A stretch of DNA of 64,000 bases. Origin: an uncultured Clostridia bacterium (GTDB taxonomy: Bacteria; Bacillota; Clostridia; CAKSNL01; HGM11501). Location of the stretch: positions 124,001-188,000 of the forward strand of contig CAKSNL010000003.1 of assembly GCA_934476235.1 (NCBI GenBank). The letters run 5' to 3'. Position 1 is the first letter of the stretch; each line of letters starts with the position of its first letter. A program made the translations under genes and the position numbers. Under the pieces are notes generated by a model that worked only from the letters and a program-made list of their open reading frames with translations, had not been told where the DNA came from and did no database searches. This document shows positions 42,667 through 52,479 of the stretch, in pieces.

Positions 42667-45117
42667 TCACTTTTTGACCGCGTCCAAAAAACGCGCGAGC
42701 ATAACTATAGCTTCCGCTCTTGTTGCGTTATCGCCGGGCATGAACATGTTATTTGAGTTTCCCTTTACGATGCCGAGCTCGGACGCCGCCGCAACGGGAT
42801 AGATAGCGTAGTCCGATATTGACGCATTGTCCGAAAAGGAGAGGACGCCCTTTGGCATATCGGTTTTTATGAGTGAGTACGCGCGCATAATGATTACCGC
42901 TATCTGCTCTCTGGTTATCGGAGCATTGGGAAGGAAATTTTCGTTTCCGACGCCCTTTACAAGCGAGCAGTTCTGCATGGTCTGAATCACCCCGGCGTAC
43001 CACGACTGCGGCGAAACGTCCGCATACTTGCCTGAATATATGCCGTCTTCAAGCGACAGACTGCGCATTAAAAACGCGCAGAATTCGGCGCGGGTGATAT
43101 TTTTGTCCGGCATAAAAAGATTCTTGGAATATCCCGAAATTATGCCGGAGGCATATACCGAATTAACGGTGTCCTTCGCCCAGTGGTTCTCACAGTCGGT
43201 GAACACGTTTTCACCGCTTCCTTCGGTGAGTGTAACGGGGGTTATGTCGCTCACCTTGTCCTTAGCCGGAACGGTTTCGGTGTTATTCTGATTGCCCGAA
43301 GACGGGCGGTGAGAGCCTGTAAAAGACTGCTTTTTCGGAATCTTCACGGGAGCTGAAAGCACCGTGTCGCCGACGATTCCGGCGGTTAACGAGATGGGCG
43401 TCACCTCATAAACGAGGTATTTTCCCTCCATATCTTCAGTCACTTCAATCTCGCTGACGTTGGAGTTGCTGAGCGTTTTATATTCTCCGTCGGCGGTGTC
43501 TGAAAGTATCCAGTGAGTCACGCTCGCGGACTCGCCGTCAAAGTTATTTACAAAGTCAAAGGAGCCTGTGAGAGTGCGCCCGCGCTCCGGAATTCCCGAA
43601 ATCTTAACGTTTTCCGCCTTTATTTCGGCGCGCACGACCGCAATGTTATCCAAATAAACTGTCTGCTCGTCAAATCCGTCGGGAACGTTTACGGCGACGA
43701 TGAATCTGCCGCTTAAGTCGTTCTCCGGAGTGAATACCGATTTGTAATTCTGCCACGAGGTGTCAATCTCAAAGTATGCGCAGAGCTGGAGATTGTCAGG
43801 GTCGCTGCTGTCCTCTACGATAAAGGTAACGAACGCCGATTTGTCGGAAAAGCGCCGCCTTAAATCTGCAGAGAATACATAGCTTTCCGAATGGCTGAAC
43901 GATACATAGGCGTTATTGTACATGACACCCAATTCGGCGTTCGGAGTGAACGCAGCATAGGAATTTGTGCCCTCTCTGATCACCTCGTAAACTCCGTCGC
44001 CGGGGGCGAACCACAAAGAGTCGCTTCCGGCTTCCTCAAAGCTTCCGTTGGAGATACCGGAGGACGTTAAGGTTAAATTAAACTCAGTCGAAACATCGGG
44101 ATATTTTGTGGCATACACCAAGACCTTGTACGTGCCGGGTTCGGCGTGCGAGTCAACCGTGATTTCGGAATCTGTTATGCTAATACGGTCCGTATCGGGT
44201 GTGATTTTGTACGAAAGCGATGCGGGCACGGTGTTTCCCTCAAGGTCAGACGCGGTTACGGAAAACGGCACCTTCGTATCGCCCGAAACGGGAACGTTCA
44301 CAGCCTGGGGAACGGATACGCTGAGCTGCATGGGAGGTGTGCCCGAAGACACGGTAAGCGACGGATTTTTGATTGCAACCGCCGTTTCGCCGTCCGACAT
44401 GAAGACAAGGGAAATAATGTATTCTCCGTCCTCCTGCGGGCGGATGGGAAGTGTTATGGTGGTCCATGACGGATAGTGAGGATTTTCGGTATATGCTACG
44501 GCTGAATTGCCGACAATTTCACTGTAAGCTTTGCTTTCGCCGGAGTATTCGGACGCGGCCGTTTTAATGTCAAACGAAAGTTCGTAAAGCTGACCGCCCG
44601 AAAGGGAGATCTTATCCTTCTGGCTTAAAATATAAGTCGTTCCGTTTTTGGAATTCAAGTTGATCTTAAGCATTATTCCGTCATTTCTAAAATACGGACT
44701 CTCCCAGCCTGACATGGCGGGAAACTCGGAAAACGTGCTGTTTGTAAAAAGATTGTCATTAAGCCTTACAGTATATGATCTTTCCTTTATGTAAGGATAA
44801 TTCGGCGCCGATGTGGTGATCGTGAACATGTCCCCGATTTTGGCGTTGTCGTACACCGTTATGGAATTGTCCGACGGGTCAAACGTAACTCCGTCCGGCA
44901 GGGCGGAAACGTTAATATTTATTTCGTCCGACTTTACATATGTTCCTTCGGATGTGCGGAAATACGAAAAATAGGGATAGCGGACAGACCCGGAATCCGG
45001 AATCAGGAGCGTGAGGCGCCCCGAAAGGACAGAGCCCGAGTATTCTTCGGCGCACACCGGAAGAAGAGATACGGTAAATATTAAAATAAGAGCGCATATA
45101 AGTAAATGCTTTCTCAT
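42667..45117 (-). CDS. Surface protein with C-terminal SLH domains and carbohydrate-binding-like modules
   Basis: An 816-residue exported protein. The signal peptide (~1-23) is followed by a beta-sandwich region (~25-110), a CBM4/9-like module (~115-265, starts NSTFSEFPAMSGW), an Ig-like segment (~265-355), a second CBM4/9-like module (~358-515, starts NGSFEEAGSDSLW), a further beta domain and a linker with GSHRPSSGNQNN, and three SLH repeats at ~645-816 (ENHWAKDTVN, QSWYAGVIQTM, SDYAIYPVAAASELG). It binds the cell wall through its C-terminus, opposite to the other SLH protein in the window. No catalytic domain is seen; a glycan-binding or adhesion role is inferred. The start at 45117 follows a GGAGG site. 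Confidence 0.85.
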   Translation of the reverse strand: MRKHLLICALILIFTVSLLPVCAEEYSGSVLSGRLTLLIPDSGSVRYPYFSYFRTSEGTYVKSDEININVSALPDGVTFDPSDNSITVYDNAKIGDMFTITTSAPNYPYIKERSYTVRLNDNLFTNSTFSEFPAMSGWESPYFRNDGIMLKINLNSKNGTTYILSQKDKISLSGGQLYELSFDIKTAASEYSGESKAYSEIVGNSAVAYTENPHYPSWTTITLPIRPQEDGEYIISLVFMSDGETAVAIKNPSLTVSSGTPPMQLSVSVPQAVNVPVSGDTKVPFSVTASDLEGNTVPASLSYKITPDTDRISITDSEITVDSHAEPGTYKVLVYATKYPDVSTEFNLTLTSSGISNGSFEEAGSDSLWFAPGDGVYEVIREGTNSYAAFTPNAELGVMYNNAYVSFSHSESYVFSADLRRRFSDKSAFVTFIVEDSSDPDNLQLCAYFEIDTSWQNYKSVFTPENDLSGRFIVAVNVPDGFDEQTVYLDNIAVVRAEIKAENVKISGIPERGRTLTGSFDFVNNFDGESASVTHWILSDTADGEYKTLSNSNVSEIEVTEDMEGKYLVYEVTPISLTAGIVGDTVLSAPVKIPKKQSFTGSHRPSSGNQNNTETVPAKDKVSDITPVTLTEGSGENVFTDCENHWAKDTVNSVYASGIISGYSKNLFMPDKNITRAEFCAFLMRSLSLEDGIYSGKYADVSPQSWYAGVIQTMQNCSLVKGVGNENFLPNAPITREQIAVIIMRAYSLIKTDMPKGVLSFSDNASISDYAIYPVAAASELGIVKGNSNNMFMPGDNATRAEAIVMLARFLDAVKK

Positions 45118-45146
45118 AATCTGCCTCCGAAATATTTCTTTTAAAT

Positions 45147-45175
45147 AGTATACCACATTTCGCGAGATTTGTCAT
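45147..45175 (-). promoter_or_regulatory. Promoter of the C-terminal-SLH protein gene
   Basis: Minus strand ATGACA (45175-45170), a 17-nt spacer and TATACT (45152-45147), 30 nt before the start codon. Confidence 0.7.
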
Positions 45176-45195
45176 GTGAATTTTTTATTACAATT

Positions 45196-47733
45196 TTATT
45201 CCCTGTTTTTGAGTATCTCGGATAAGCTGATCTTTCTTAAATAGCGAACCAGCATAAGCCTTGTCAGAGCGTAGGATGAAAGGATTATTGCCGCGGTAAA
45301 CAAATACCCGGCAAGGGGGATAGCGGCGGCAAAGCCCGCGTTGACGTTTGAAACACAGAAAGGATATGCCGCCCCGACTATTACACGGCAGACGGGCATT
45401 CCGATGATTATCGAGGCAAGCGTTATGTAGTATGAGCTTCCGAGATAGAAGGAATTGACCTCGCGCTCCGAGTATCCCAGCGCCTTTAGGAGCGACACAG
45501 AATATGCGCTCCTGTCAATTTCGAGCTTCATCAAAAGGTACATGACGGAAATGAAGATGGTGACTGAGATGAGTATCATTAAAAGTATCATTCCGCCCAT
45601 GAGATTTATAAACTTTTCCGCGCCGCTTTCCATGTCCGCCTTGGATATTTCGGACATCATCATGTTGTGGCGGAAGGAGAGCTTTTCGTCCGAAAATACG
45701 GCGTTATAGTAATAGTACCGGCTTTTTAACCTCTTTTCGCCGGGATCAAGATCCTCCGGATCAAAATAGGGAAGTGAAAAGGCTTTTCTCATAGCGTCGA
45801 TATTCATGAAAAAGTAAAGCCCGCCGCCGTACTTGACTTCGCCGGCAATGACGAAGGAATAAAGCTTGTCCTCCGACGGGTCGCGCAGAATTATCTTGTC
45901 GCCCGCTTTAAAGCCGAATTTTATTCTCGCCGAGTCCGACATGTAGATTTCCGACTCGTTATCGGAAAGCTCCCGCGAGAAGGAAAAATACGGATTGTCG
46001 GAGTCGATGCCGAGAAGCGTCACCTCCATTTCTCCGCCCGTCAGGTCGTAATCGGTGTAAAACCCGCGCACGAAGCCTAATACCGGGTCTTTCGGAAGGT
46101 CGGTTACCGGGTTTCTTAAAATATACATGTAGTTATAGTTAATGTCGTTTGTTATGTTGGCAATGTAGCCCGATATACTGTAGTAGCACGCAACCGAGAA
46201 CATTATCAGCAAAAGAGCAACCGTGATGCCGAAAAAGAGCGTGATATTCCCGGAAAACTCGCGGAAAAACTGGCGTATCTTGTATTTTTTCAAAAAGTCC
46301 AAGTTATTTATCTTAAAGCTGAAACGGCGCTTTTGCTCCGGCGAGGAATGCATCATCTCAAGCGGAGACAAATTGAGCTTTTTTGAAAGGACCGCCCTGT
46401 TTATGAAATAGGAAAAAATAACGGGGAGCCCGACCGAGTAAGCGATAAGATAAAGCCGGAATGAGGGCGATATGTCGGGGAAGGAGTACATTGCCGAATA
46501 TTCCGCCGCCATAGGGTATAAAAGCAGAAAGCCGGACACTGTTCCGATGATTGCTCCGAGCGAAGCGACAATGACCGGAATTTTGATATAGTAAGAAAGT
46601 ATTTCGCCCCTGGTAAAGCCGAGTGAATAAAGCGTGCCTATAACGGAGCGCTCCTTTTCAATCGTTCCGGAGGCGAAGATGGCAAGCATATACATGAGCA
46701 GAACTATTAAAAACACGCCGACAACAAGCGCCGCCTGCTTGCCTAAAGAGGAGTCGTCCAGCGCGTCCTTTATTCTTATGTTGTATTCCGCTTCGGAAAA
46801 TGACGAGATTATAACCGGGTCCACCTTCGCGCTTTCGGATATATAGGAAGAATATGCCGACTGAAGCTCGGCAATTCCGCTCCCGATTCCGTTAATGCCG
46901 GAAAAAAGCGCACTGTAGGCACTCTCCGGGAGTATTGCGTGCATGTTTTTAACGCCCTCCGACAAAACGGACACGGCATGCCTTAAGCTTTCAGCAGACT
47001 CGTTAAAGCTGTCCTTAATGTTTTCGGACGCTTCAATCTGTCCCTTTAAGTATGTATCGGTAATGGTGGTCGGGTCTGCCTTGAGGTGGATTATTTTATT
47101 TTTAAGGTCCTTGGCGGAAAAGTTCTCGGGAAGCCTGTATGCATAGTTATATATCACGCGGCAGCCTGTTTTTAACTCCTCCCACGCCGAATCGGAGACG
47201 ATGGCGACAGAAAATTCGTCGTTTGCGGCAACGTCGGAGCTGTTTTTCTTAACATAGCAATAGTCGGGAAGGCACCCGATACCGCTGACGGTGAGCGTCT
47301 TATTGCCGACCGTGAGCGAATCACCGATATTTAAGTTATGGTTCTTTGCGTATATCTTGTCTATAAAAATCCCGTTTGAGTCGCTCGGCAGTGTGCCGGA
47401 TTCGACCCATGCAAGATCAATCGTGCGGCGCGGCTTAAAAAGCCTCAGCACAGAAACACCCGCCGGAACGTCGGTATAGAACATTTTTTCGACCTCAGCG
47501 CCGGTTTCCTTAAGCTCGTTTAAGTTTTTGCCCGAAAGGGGAATATAGGTTTCGAAAGCGCCGTCCTCTATTTTGGTGTGCTCCCATTCATTCGTTATCG
47601 CCCTTTTTATCGCGTCCGTCGTGGAGCACAGAGCAACGACCATTGCCATAGAAAGCGCAATTATTAATATCATTGCGGTGTTTCTTAAAAGGTTTTCCGA
47701 AAAATCACGGGGAAGCCTCTTATTTAGTATCAT
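45196..47733 (-). CDS. FtsX-type ABC transporter permease with two FtsX domains
   Basis: An 845-residue membrane protein with one N-terminal TM helix, a large extracytoplasmic region (~40-335), a first block of three TM helices (~335-450) with EKERSVIGTLYSLGFTRGEI, a linker, a further TM helix near 500, a second outside domain, and a last block of three TM helices (~690-835) with the similar ALGYSEREVNSFYLG block. This double FtsX layout is typical of Firmicute exporters for peptides or lipids, including resistance to antimicrobial peptides. It lies 1 nt after the ATPase gene. The substrate is unknown; no two-component genes are beside it. Confidence 0.9.
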   Translation of the reverse strand: MILNKRLPRDFSENLLRNTAMILIIALSMAMVVALCSTTDAIKRAITNEWEHTKIEDGAFETYIPLSGKNLNELKETGAEVEKMFYTDVPAGVSVLRLFKPRRTIDLAWVESGTLPSDSNGIFIDKIYAKNHNLNIGDSLTVGNKTLTVSGIGCLPDYCYVKKNSSDVAANDEFSVAIVSDSAWEELKTGCRVIYNYAYRLPENFSAKDLKNKIIHLKADPTTITDTYLKGQIEASENIKDSFNESAESLRHAVSVLSEGVKNMHAILPESAYSALFSGINGIGSGIAELQSAYSSYISESAKVDPVIISSFSEAEYNIRIKDALDDSSLGKQAALVVGVFLIVLLMYMLAIFASGTIEKERSVIGTLYSLGFTRGEILSYYIKIPVIVASLGAIIGTVSGFLLLYPMAAEYSAMYSFPDISPSFRLYLIAYSVGLPVIFSYFINRAVLSKKLNLSPLEMMHSSPEQKRRFSFKINNLDFLKKYKIRQFFREFSGNITLFFGITVALLLIMFSVACYYSISGYIANITNDINYNYMYILRNPVTDLPKDPVLGFVRGFYTDYDLTGGEMEVTLLGIDSDNPYFSFSRELSDNESEIYMSDSARIKFGFKAGDKIILRDPSEDKLYSFVIAGEVKYGGGLYFFMNIDAMRKAFSLPYFDPEDLDPGEKRLKSRYYYYNAVFSDEKLSFRHNMMMSEISKADMESGAEKFINLMGGMILLMILISVTIFISVMYLLMKLEIDRSAYSVSLLKALGYSEREVNSFYLGSSYYITLASIIIGMPVCRVIVGAAYPFCVSNVNAGFAAAIPLAGYLFTAAIILSSYALTRLMLVRYLRKISLSEILKNRE

Positions 47734-47734
47734 G

Positions 47735-48433
47735 TTACCACTCCAGTTCGCTTGCTTTTGCGCGGTTTTCGTTGACTAAGGTTTTATATACCGCGCCGTC
47801 TTTTAAATAAACGGTTTTGTGCGTCATCTTGCTGATGGTTTGATTATGCGTTACAATGAGCATCGTAGTGCTGTATTTTTGGTTTATGTCTTCAAGAAGA
47901 GTGAGTATCTCCTTTGAGGTCGCATAGTCAAGCGCGCCTGTCGGCTCGTCGCAGAGCAGAAGGCGGGGGTTTTTGACGAGTGCGCGCCCGATCGAGCAGC
48001 GCTGCTGCTGACCGCCGGAAAGCTCGCTCGGGAAGCGGTCGGCAAGGTGAGTGAGCCCCAAAAGAGAAAGGATTTCATCTTTATCCAAAGGGTCCACAGA
48101 AAGATATTCTCCGACTTCGATGTTTTCAAGGACCGTGAGGTTCGGGACGAGGTTGTAAAACTGGAAAACAAAGCCTAAAGACGAGCGGCGGTATTGAGAA
48201 AGCATGTCGCTGTCATATGTGCAGATGTCGGACCCGTCAAAAAAAATGGAGCCGCTGTCCGGGGTGTCCAATGCTCCGACAATATTTAAAAGCGTCGATT
48301 TTCCGCTTCCGGATTCACCCAAAACCGAGCACATCTCGCCGCGCTCCAAGCTCATGTTGACGCCGTTTAGGACGTTGACCTTCGATTCGCCGTGACCGAA
48401 GCTTTTTTTAAGAGAATTTATTTCAAGATACAT
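47735..48433 (-). CDS. ABC transporter ATP-binding protein of the FtsX system
   Basis: A 232-residue ATPase of the MacB/LolD family. Motifs: Walker A GESGSGKST, Q-loop VFQFYNLVPNLT, signature LSGGQQQR, Walker B LLLCDEPTGALDYATS and switch VTHNQTIS. It starts about 20 nt downstream of a long inverted repeat that overlaps its promoter, and ends 1 nt before the permease gene. The unit is probably repressed by a regulator that is not encoded in this window. Confidence 0.93.
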   Translation of the reverse strand: MYLEINSLKKSFGHGESKVNVLNGVNMSLERGEMCSVLGESGSGKSTLLNIVGALDTPDSGSIFFDGSDICTYDSDMLSQYRRSSLGFVFQFYNLVPNLTVLENIEVGEYLSVDPLDKDEILSLLGLTHLADRFPSELSGGQQQRCSIGRALVKNPRLLLCDEPTGALDYATSKEILTLLEDINQKYSTTMLIVTHNQTISKMTHKTVYLKDGAVYKTLVNENRAKASELEW

Positions 48434-48450
48434 TTATAACCACCTCAGTC

Positions 48451-48490
48451 ATATAATAAAGTTAGTTTGCTTTAACTAACTTTATTATAT
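48451..48490. promoter_or_regulatory. Perfect 17-bp inverted repeat, likely operator of the FtsX ABC operon
   Basis: Arms ATATAATAAAGTTAGTT and its exact complement with a 6-nt centre. The upstream arm contains the -10 box of the promoter, so a bound dimeric repressor would block transcription. The half site AAAGTTAGTT recalls TetR- or MarR-type operators, but the regulator is not visible here. Confidence 0.75.
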
Positions 48491-48512
48491 GCCTACCCGG
48501 CGCATTTGTCAA
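48484..48512 (-). promoter_or_regulatory. Perfect consensus promoter of the FtsX ABC operon
   Basis: Minus strand TTGACA (48512-48507), a 17-nt spacer and TATAAT (48489-48484). The -35 box touches the end of the sbcC terminator. Confidence 0.88.
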
Positions 48513-48514
48513 GA

Positions 48515-48549
48515 AAAAGAAAAAGAGGCTAAAAGTCTCTTTTTCTTTT
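48515..48549 (-). terminator. Intrinsic terminator of sbcDC
   Basis: A 13-bp A/T-rich stem, AAAAGAAAAAGAG and its complement, with T-rich flanks on both strands, 4 nt after the sbcC stop. Confidence 0.75.
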
Positions 48550-48552
48550 CTC

Positions 48553-51321
48553 TTATTCTTCGTAAAAGTCCGATTTGATGCTGACAAAGCTGTGCCCGGA
48601 CTTATCCTTTGATACTACTATCTGATTCGGAATCTTTTCGCGCAGCTCGGCAACATGGCTTATAATTCCGACCGTTTTGTTGCTTTCCGAAAGGGAATAA
48701 AGAGCGCGGAGCGCCTTTTCGAGCGACTCGGAATCAAGAGAGCCGAAGCCCTCGTCAACAAATAACGTGTCAAAGCTTGTGCCTCCGTGCATGGACTGTA
48801 TCTCGTCGGAAAGCCCCAGCGCGAGGGAGAGCGACGCCTTAAACGCTTCTCCGCCCGAAAGCGTTTTGACGCTGCGCTCGCTGCCGTTGTAATGGTCGAT
48901 AACATTTAAGTCAAGCCCCAGCTGACTGCGCTTGTTGTTATAGGTCTTGGAGCGGATAAGCTCGTACTGCCCGCCGGACATTATCATGAACCTAAGGTTC
49001 GCGCGCCTTATTATCCGGTCAAAAAACTCCGACTGCACGTATGTTTCAAGCTTTATCTTTTCCTTGCCGGAAATCGTGCCGTTCGCCGTGTCGGAAAGTG
49101 ATTTGAGCATCGACCAGCGGCTTTTTATTTTCTCTGTCTTTTTTAACGATTTTTCAATTTGAGCCAGCGCTTTTTTGTTTCCGTTTATGCGGACGGTGTA
49201 ATTGTCAAGCTCGGACTTTACAGCGTCGCTTTTTTCGGTAAGTTCGGCTTTCTTTTGTTCAAGCACGTCCAAATTTTCGGCTTCGCGGTCTTTTTGCTCC
49301 TCGCCGAGAGAGGCGATTTTGCCGGAAACGGTATTTAACTTGGCGTTTAAAGCTTCAAGCTCGCTCTTTTTTCTGTCAAGTGTTTCTATAGCTTCGTTTT
49401 TTAAGTCCGTAAGCCGCTTTATGTGTTTTTCCGCATCGGACTTGGAGGAGAATTTAAGCGTCCCCGAAAGCTCGCGGACCGCCTTTTTGATCTCCGAAAT
49501 GTTCTTTTTTGCCGCTTTTATCTCGCTTTCGGTCCTTATGGCGTCCTCTTTGGCTTGCGAAAGCTTTTCCTCGCAGGCGGCAAGCTCGCTGTCAAGCTCC
49601 TTTAAGCGCTCGCCGTCAGAGGCGAAAAGCTTTTTTTCGTCATTTAATGCGCTGAGCTTTTTGCAAAGAGTGAGTGCGTTTTCATCAGATTCCAAAAGCA
49701 CGGCATCGGCGTTCTCGGCGCAAAAGTCTGAGCACACGGAGCGTATCTTTTCGGTCAGGGTTTTTACTGTGCCGGAGAGAATGCCGCAGCCGCGGCTTTT
49801 TTCCTCCGCCGTTTCCCGCGCTTTGTCGGCAGCGGTCTTTGCCTTTTTAACGTCCGACTCATCGGGCGAGAAGGGCAAAAGGTGAGCGGGAGCCGGGTGC
49901 GTGAGCGAACCGCAGACGGGACAGGGCTTACCGTCCGAAAGGGAGGAAGCTATAATTCCCGCCTGAGCGTCCAAAAACGCGCTGTTTATCTCGGAGTATT
50001 TTTCCGATAAGCCGTCCGAAAGCTCCTTTGCCTTTTTGTATTCTGCCTGCTCTTTTGAAAGCTTGCCGAGAGCGGAGATTAAATCCCTTAGGTCGCCGGA
50101 AAGTGCCTGTGAGCGCTCGATCGCTTTTTCGGTTTCGGAGATTAAGGCAAGGGTTTTCTCTTTTTCTTCCGCGCGGTCGGTAAGTTTTTTTCGCTCCTTT
50201 TTGATTGCACTGCTCTTTTCTGCGAGCGCGTTTATCTTTAATTTAATAGCCGAGAGATTTTTTATAAGCTCATCCTCATCTTTGATACGCTCGGACAAAA
50301 GTGCGTTTTTTTCGTCCAGCCTGTCATAGTCCGAAAGGCGGAGCGTTAAAATGCCGGCTTCCTTTGTGTTCTCTTCGGCAAGAAGAAATGCGCTTTTTGC
50401 GCTTTCAAGCTCTTCGCATTTTAATGAAAGGTCGCTTTTTATTTCCGCTTCTTCTTTTTTTAAGCTTTCAAGGCTTTTATCTCTTTTTAAGGCGTCCTCG
50501 GCGCGGCTTAACTTGCCGGCTAAAGATAAAAGAAGGTCGTTTATGCCGTCCGCTTCCTTTTTTAATTTTACGGACTCCGAAGTATCCTTTTTTATGGTTT
50601 TCGCCAGAACGTCTTTAATTCGGTCAAACTCCGAAAGATTGCGCGCGTCGTAAAATTCCGCCTTATATTCGTCTCTTAAAAGCGCCATATCGCAAGCGGA
50701 GGATAAAAAAGCAGATTCTTTGTCATATTCCGATTTTGCCGAAGAGGTCTCATCCTTTAATTTTTCCTGAAGGTCTGAGTAGAGCCCGGTTTTAAAAAGA
50801 TTACGGAATATCGCCTTTCGCTCGTCGGTCGATGAGAGCAAAAGCTTTAAAAAGTCGCCCTGGGCGAGCATGACGATCTGCGAAAACTGGTTTTTGTCAA
50901 CGCCCAAAAGCTCCTTTATTTTTTCACCGACGTCACGGATTCCGGATATAACGCTTCCGTCGGGCAAGGTGAGCGATGCGTCCGCGCTTTGCATTGTTTC
51001 CCCGCCGCCCCTTTTGGACGGGCGCAGGTATTCGGGGTTTCTCTCGGCTGTATAGGTCTTTCCCATGTAAGAAAAAGTAAGGCTTACATAGGTTTTATCC
51101 TCGGGAGCGGCGTACTTAGAGCGGAGCATGGAGCTTTCGCGCACCTTGCCGCTTGCCTCGCCGAAAAGGGCATAGCTTATCGCATCAAATATCGTGGTTT
51201 TTCCGGCTCCCGTGTCACCTGTGATAAGGTAAAGCCCGGGGTCCTTAAGCTTTGAAAAGTCGATTTTGGTCTTTCCGGCATACGGTCCGAATGCCGAAAC
51301 GGTCATTTTAAGAGGTCTCAT
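48553..51321 (-). CDS. sbcC: Exonuclease SbcC (Rad50-like ATPase)
   Basis: A 922-residue SMC-type ATPase that with SbcD opens and trims hairpins and protein-blocked DNA ends. The N-terminal part has Walker A TGDTGAGKTTIFDA; two long coiled coils rich in Lys, Glu and Leu flank the zinc hook CPVCGS near residue 470; the C-terminal part has the signature KTLSGGEAFKASLSLALG, Walker B LFVDEGFGSLD and the D-loop. Its start at 51321 gives a 4-nt ATGA overlap with sbcD and lies after GGAGGA; the in-frame ATG 15 nt upstream covers that site and was rejected. Confidence 0.95.
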   Translation of the reverse strand: MRPLKMTVSAFGPYAGKTKIDFSKLKDPGLYLITGDTGAGKTTIFDAISYALFGEASGKVRESSMLRSKYAAPEDKTYVSLTFSYMGKTYTAERNPEYLRPSKRGGGETMQSADASLTLPDGSVISGIRDVGEKIKELLGVDKNQFSQIVMLAQGDFLKLLLSSTDERKAIFRNLFKTGLYSDLQEKLKDETSSAKSEYDKESAFLSSACDMALLRDEYKAEFYDARNLSEFDRIKDVLAKTIKKDTSESVKLKKEADGINDLLLSLAGKLSRAEDALKRDKSLESLKKEEAEIKSDLSLKCEELESAKSAFLLAEENTKEAGILTLRLSDYDRLDEKNALLSERIKDEDELIKNLSAIKLKINALAEKSSAIKKERKKLTDRAEEKEKTLALISETEKAIERSQALSGDLRDLISALGKLSKEQAEYKKAKELSDGLSEKYSEINSAFLDAQAGIIASSLSDGKPCPVCGSLTHPAPAHLLPFSPDESDVKKAKTAADKARETAEEKSRGCGILSGTVKTLTEKIRSVCSDFCAENADAVLLESDENALTLCKKLSALNDEKKLFASDGERLKELDSELAACEEKLSQAKEDAIRTESEIKAAKKNISEIKKAVRELSGTLKFSSKSDAEKHIKRLTDLKNEAIETLDRKKSELEALNAKLNTVSGKIASLGEEQKDREAENLDVLEQKKAELTEKSDAVKSELDNYTVRINGNKKALAQIEKSLKKTEKIKSRWSMLKSLSDTANGTISGKEKIKLETYVQSEFFDRIIRRANLRFMIMSGGQYELIRSKTYNNKRSQLGLDLNVIDHYNGSERSVKTLSGGEAFKASLSLALGLSDEIQSMHGGTSFDTLFVDEGFGSLDSESLEKALRALYSLSESNKTVGIISHVAELREKIPNQIVVSKDKSGHSFVSIKSDFYEE

Positions 51322-52454
51322 TTTTCCTCCTCCCATATTTCTTCAATCAGTTTTTCGATTATTTCCATTTGGGCTTCGGACATCTCGCTGCCGTTGCGGA
51401 GCAGGAAGAATTTTTTAAAGATATCGATCGGAGGAGTCCTTTTAACGCCGGTGTTCTCAATCGGGAAGGACGAGGCGCGCGTTCTTTTATTGTCGTACTC
51501 CAATTTCATTAAGTTGGGATATACCGCCCTAAGCTTTGCCGCAGCGTCAAGCACATCATCCTCGTCGGTTAAAATGGCGTGTATATAGTCGTCCTTGTTC
51601 GTGCCGGCATAGTTTTTGCGGTCGGTAAGCTCCATATATGTTCCGCGTATTTCACGAAGATCGCGCTTGGCTGTGAGCGGGATAAGCTTTAATTTAAGCT
51701 CCTTTTCGGGAGAAAAATCTATCACTGCCGCCGTCTTTTTGTGGTCGGTCTCGGAAAATGAGTATTTCAAAGGACTTCCGGCATAGCGTATGTTCGCGCT
51801 CCCGGCGCTTTGCGGTCTGTGAATGTGCCCGAGGGCGACATAGTCAAAGCCCGAAAAAACGGACGGGTCCACGTTGTCGCTCCCGCCGACCGATATTTCC
51901 TCAGAGTCACTCCTGACGGCGCCGGTTACAAACTGGTGCGAGAGCAAAATGTTTATATGCTTTTTTGAAAGCTTAACCTTAGAAAGCGCCGCCCTCACCG
52001 CGTCGGTATAGCTTGAAATTTTCTCATCCGGGAAAAAGCGTTTTAATGTTACGGGCTTTATAAAGGGGAGCATATATATGTCGTATGCAGCATCTCCGTC
52101 CGAAAGCGAAACGGGATTGAGCACGCCCGAATAAGACGGAGCGATATAGATTCCGCTTTTGTCAAAAAGCGAGGAGCCGAACGCCACGCGCTCGGCAGAG
52201 TCATGGTTTCCGCTTATTATGAACACCTTTATGCCCGCATTCGCAAGGCGCGACAAAAAGGAGTCAAAAAGCGTTACCGCCTCAACTGCCGGCACGCCCT
52301 TATCGTACACGTCCCCCGAAATGAAGACCGCACGGCAGTCTTCTGTTTCGGCAATATTAAAAAGCTCGTCCAATATATATGCCTGATCGTCCGTCAGGGA
52401 AAAGCCGTTTAAGCGTTTCCCTAAGTGAAGATCGGCAAGATGAAGAAATTTCAC
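51318..52454 (-). CDS. sbcD: Exonuclease SbcD (Mre11-like nuclease)
   Basis: A 378-residue metallophosphoesterase nuclease, partner of SbcC. The metal-binding motifs are FLHLADLHLG (DxH), ISGDVYDKG (GDxxD), ISGNHDSAERV (GNHD) and LGHIHRPQ (GHxH). The C-terminal ~100 residues form the capping and SbcC-binding region. The start is a GTG at 52454 just before KFLHLADLH, as in the family; the longer open frame upstream runs into the promoter region and was discarded. The gene is followed by sbcC with ATGA overlap. Confidence 0.94.
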   Translation of the reverse strand: MKFLHLADLHLGKRLNGFSLTDDQAYILDELFNIAETEDCRAVFISGDVYDKGVPAVEAVTLFDSFLSRLANAGIKVFIISGNHDSAERVAFGSSLFDKSGIYIAPSYSGVLNPVSLSDGDAAYDIYMLPFIKPVTLKRFFPDEKISSYTDAVRAALSKVKLSKKHINILLSHQFVTGAVRSDSEEISVGGSDNVDPSVFSGFDYVALGHIHRPQSAGSANIRYAGSPLKYSFSETDHKKTAAVIDFSPEKELKLKLIPLTAKRDLREIRGTYMELTDRKNYAGTNKDDYIHAILTDEDDVLDAAAKLRAVYPNLMKLEYDNKRTRASSFPIENTGVKRTPPIDIFKKFFLLRNGSEMSEAQMEIIEKLIEEIWEEEK

Positions 52455-52479
52455 GTTACAATCACCGCCTTTATATCTC

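Noticed and set aside
48451..48490. Inverted repeat considered as an intrinsic terminator
   Set aside because: The arms lie upstream of the ABC genes and include a perfect -10 box at the correct distance from TTGACA; the sbcC terminator is a separate hairpin beside it.
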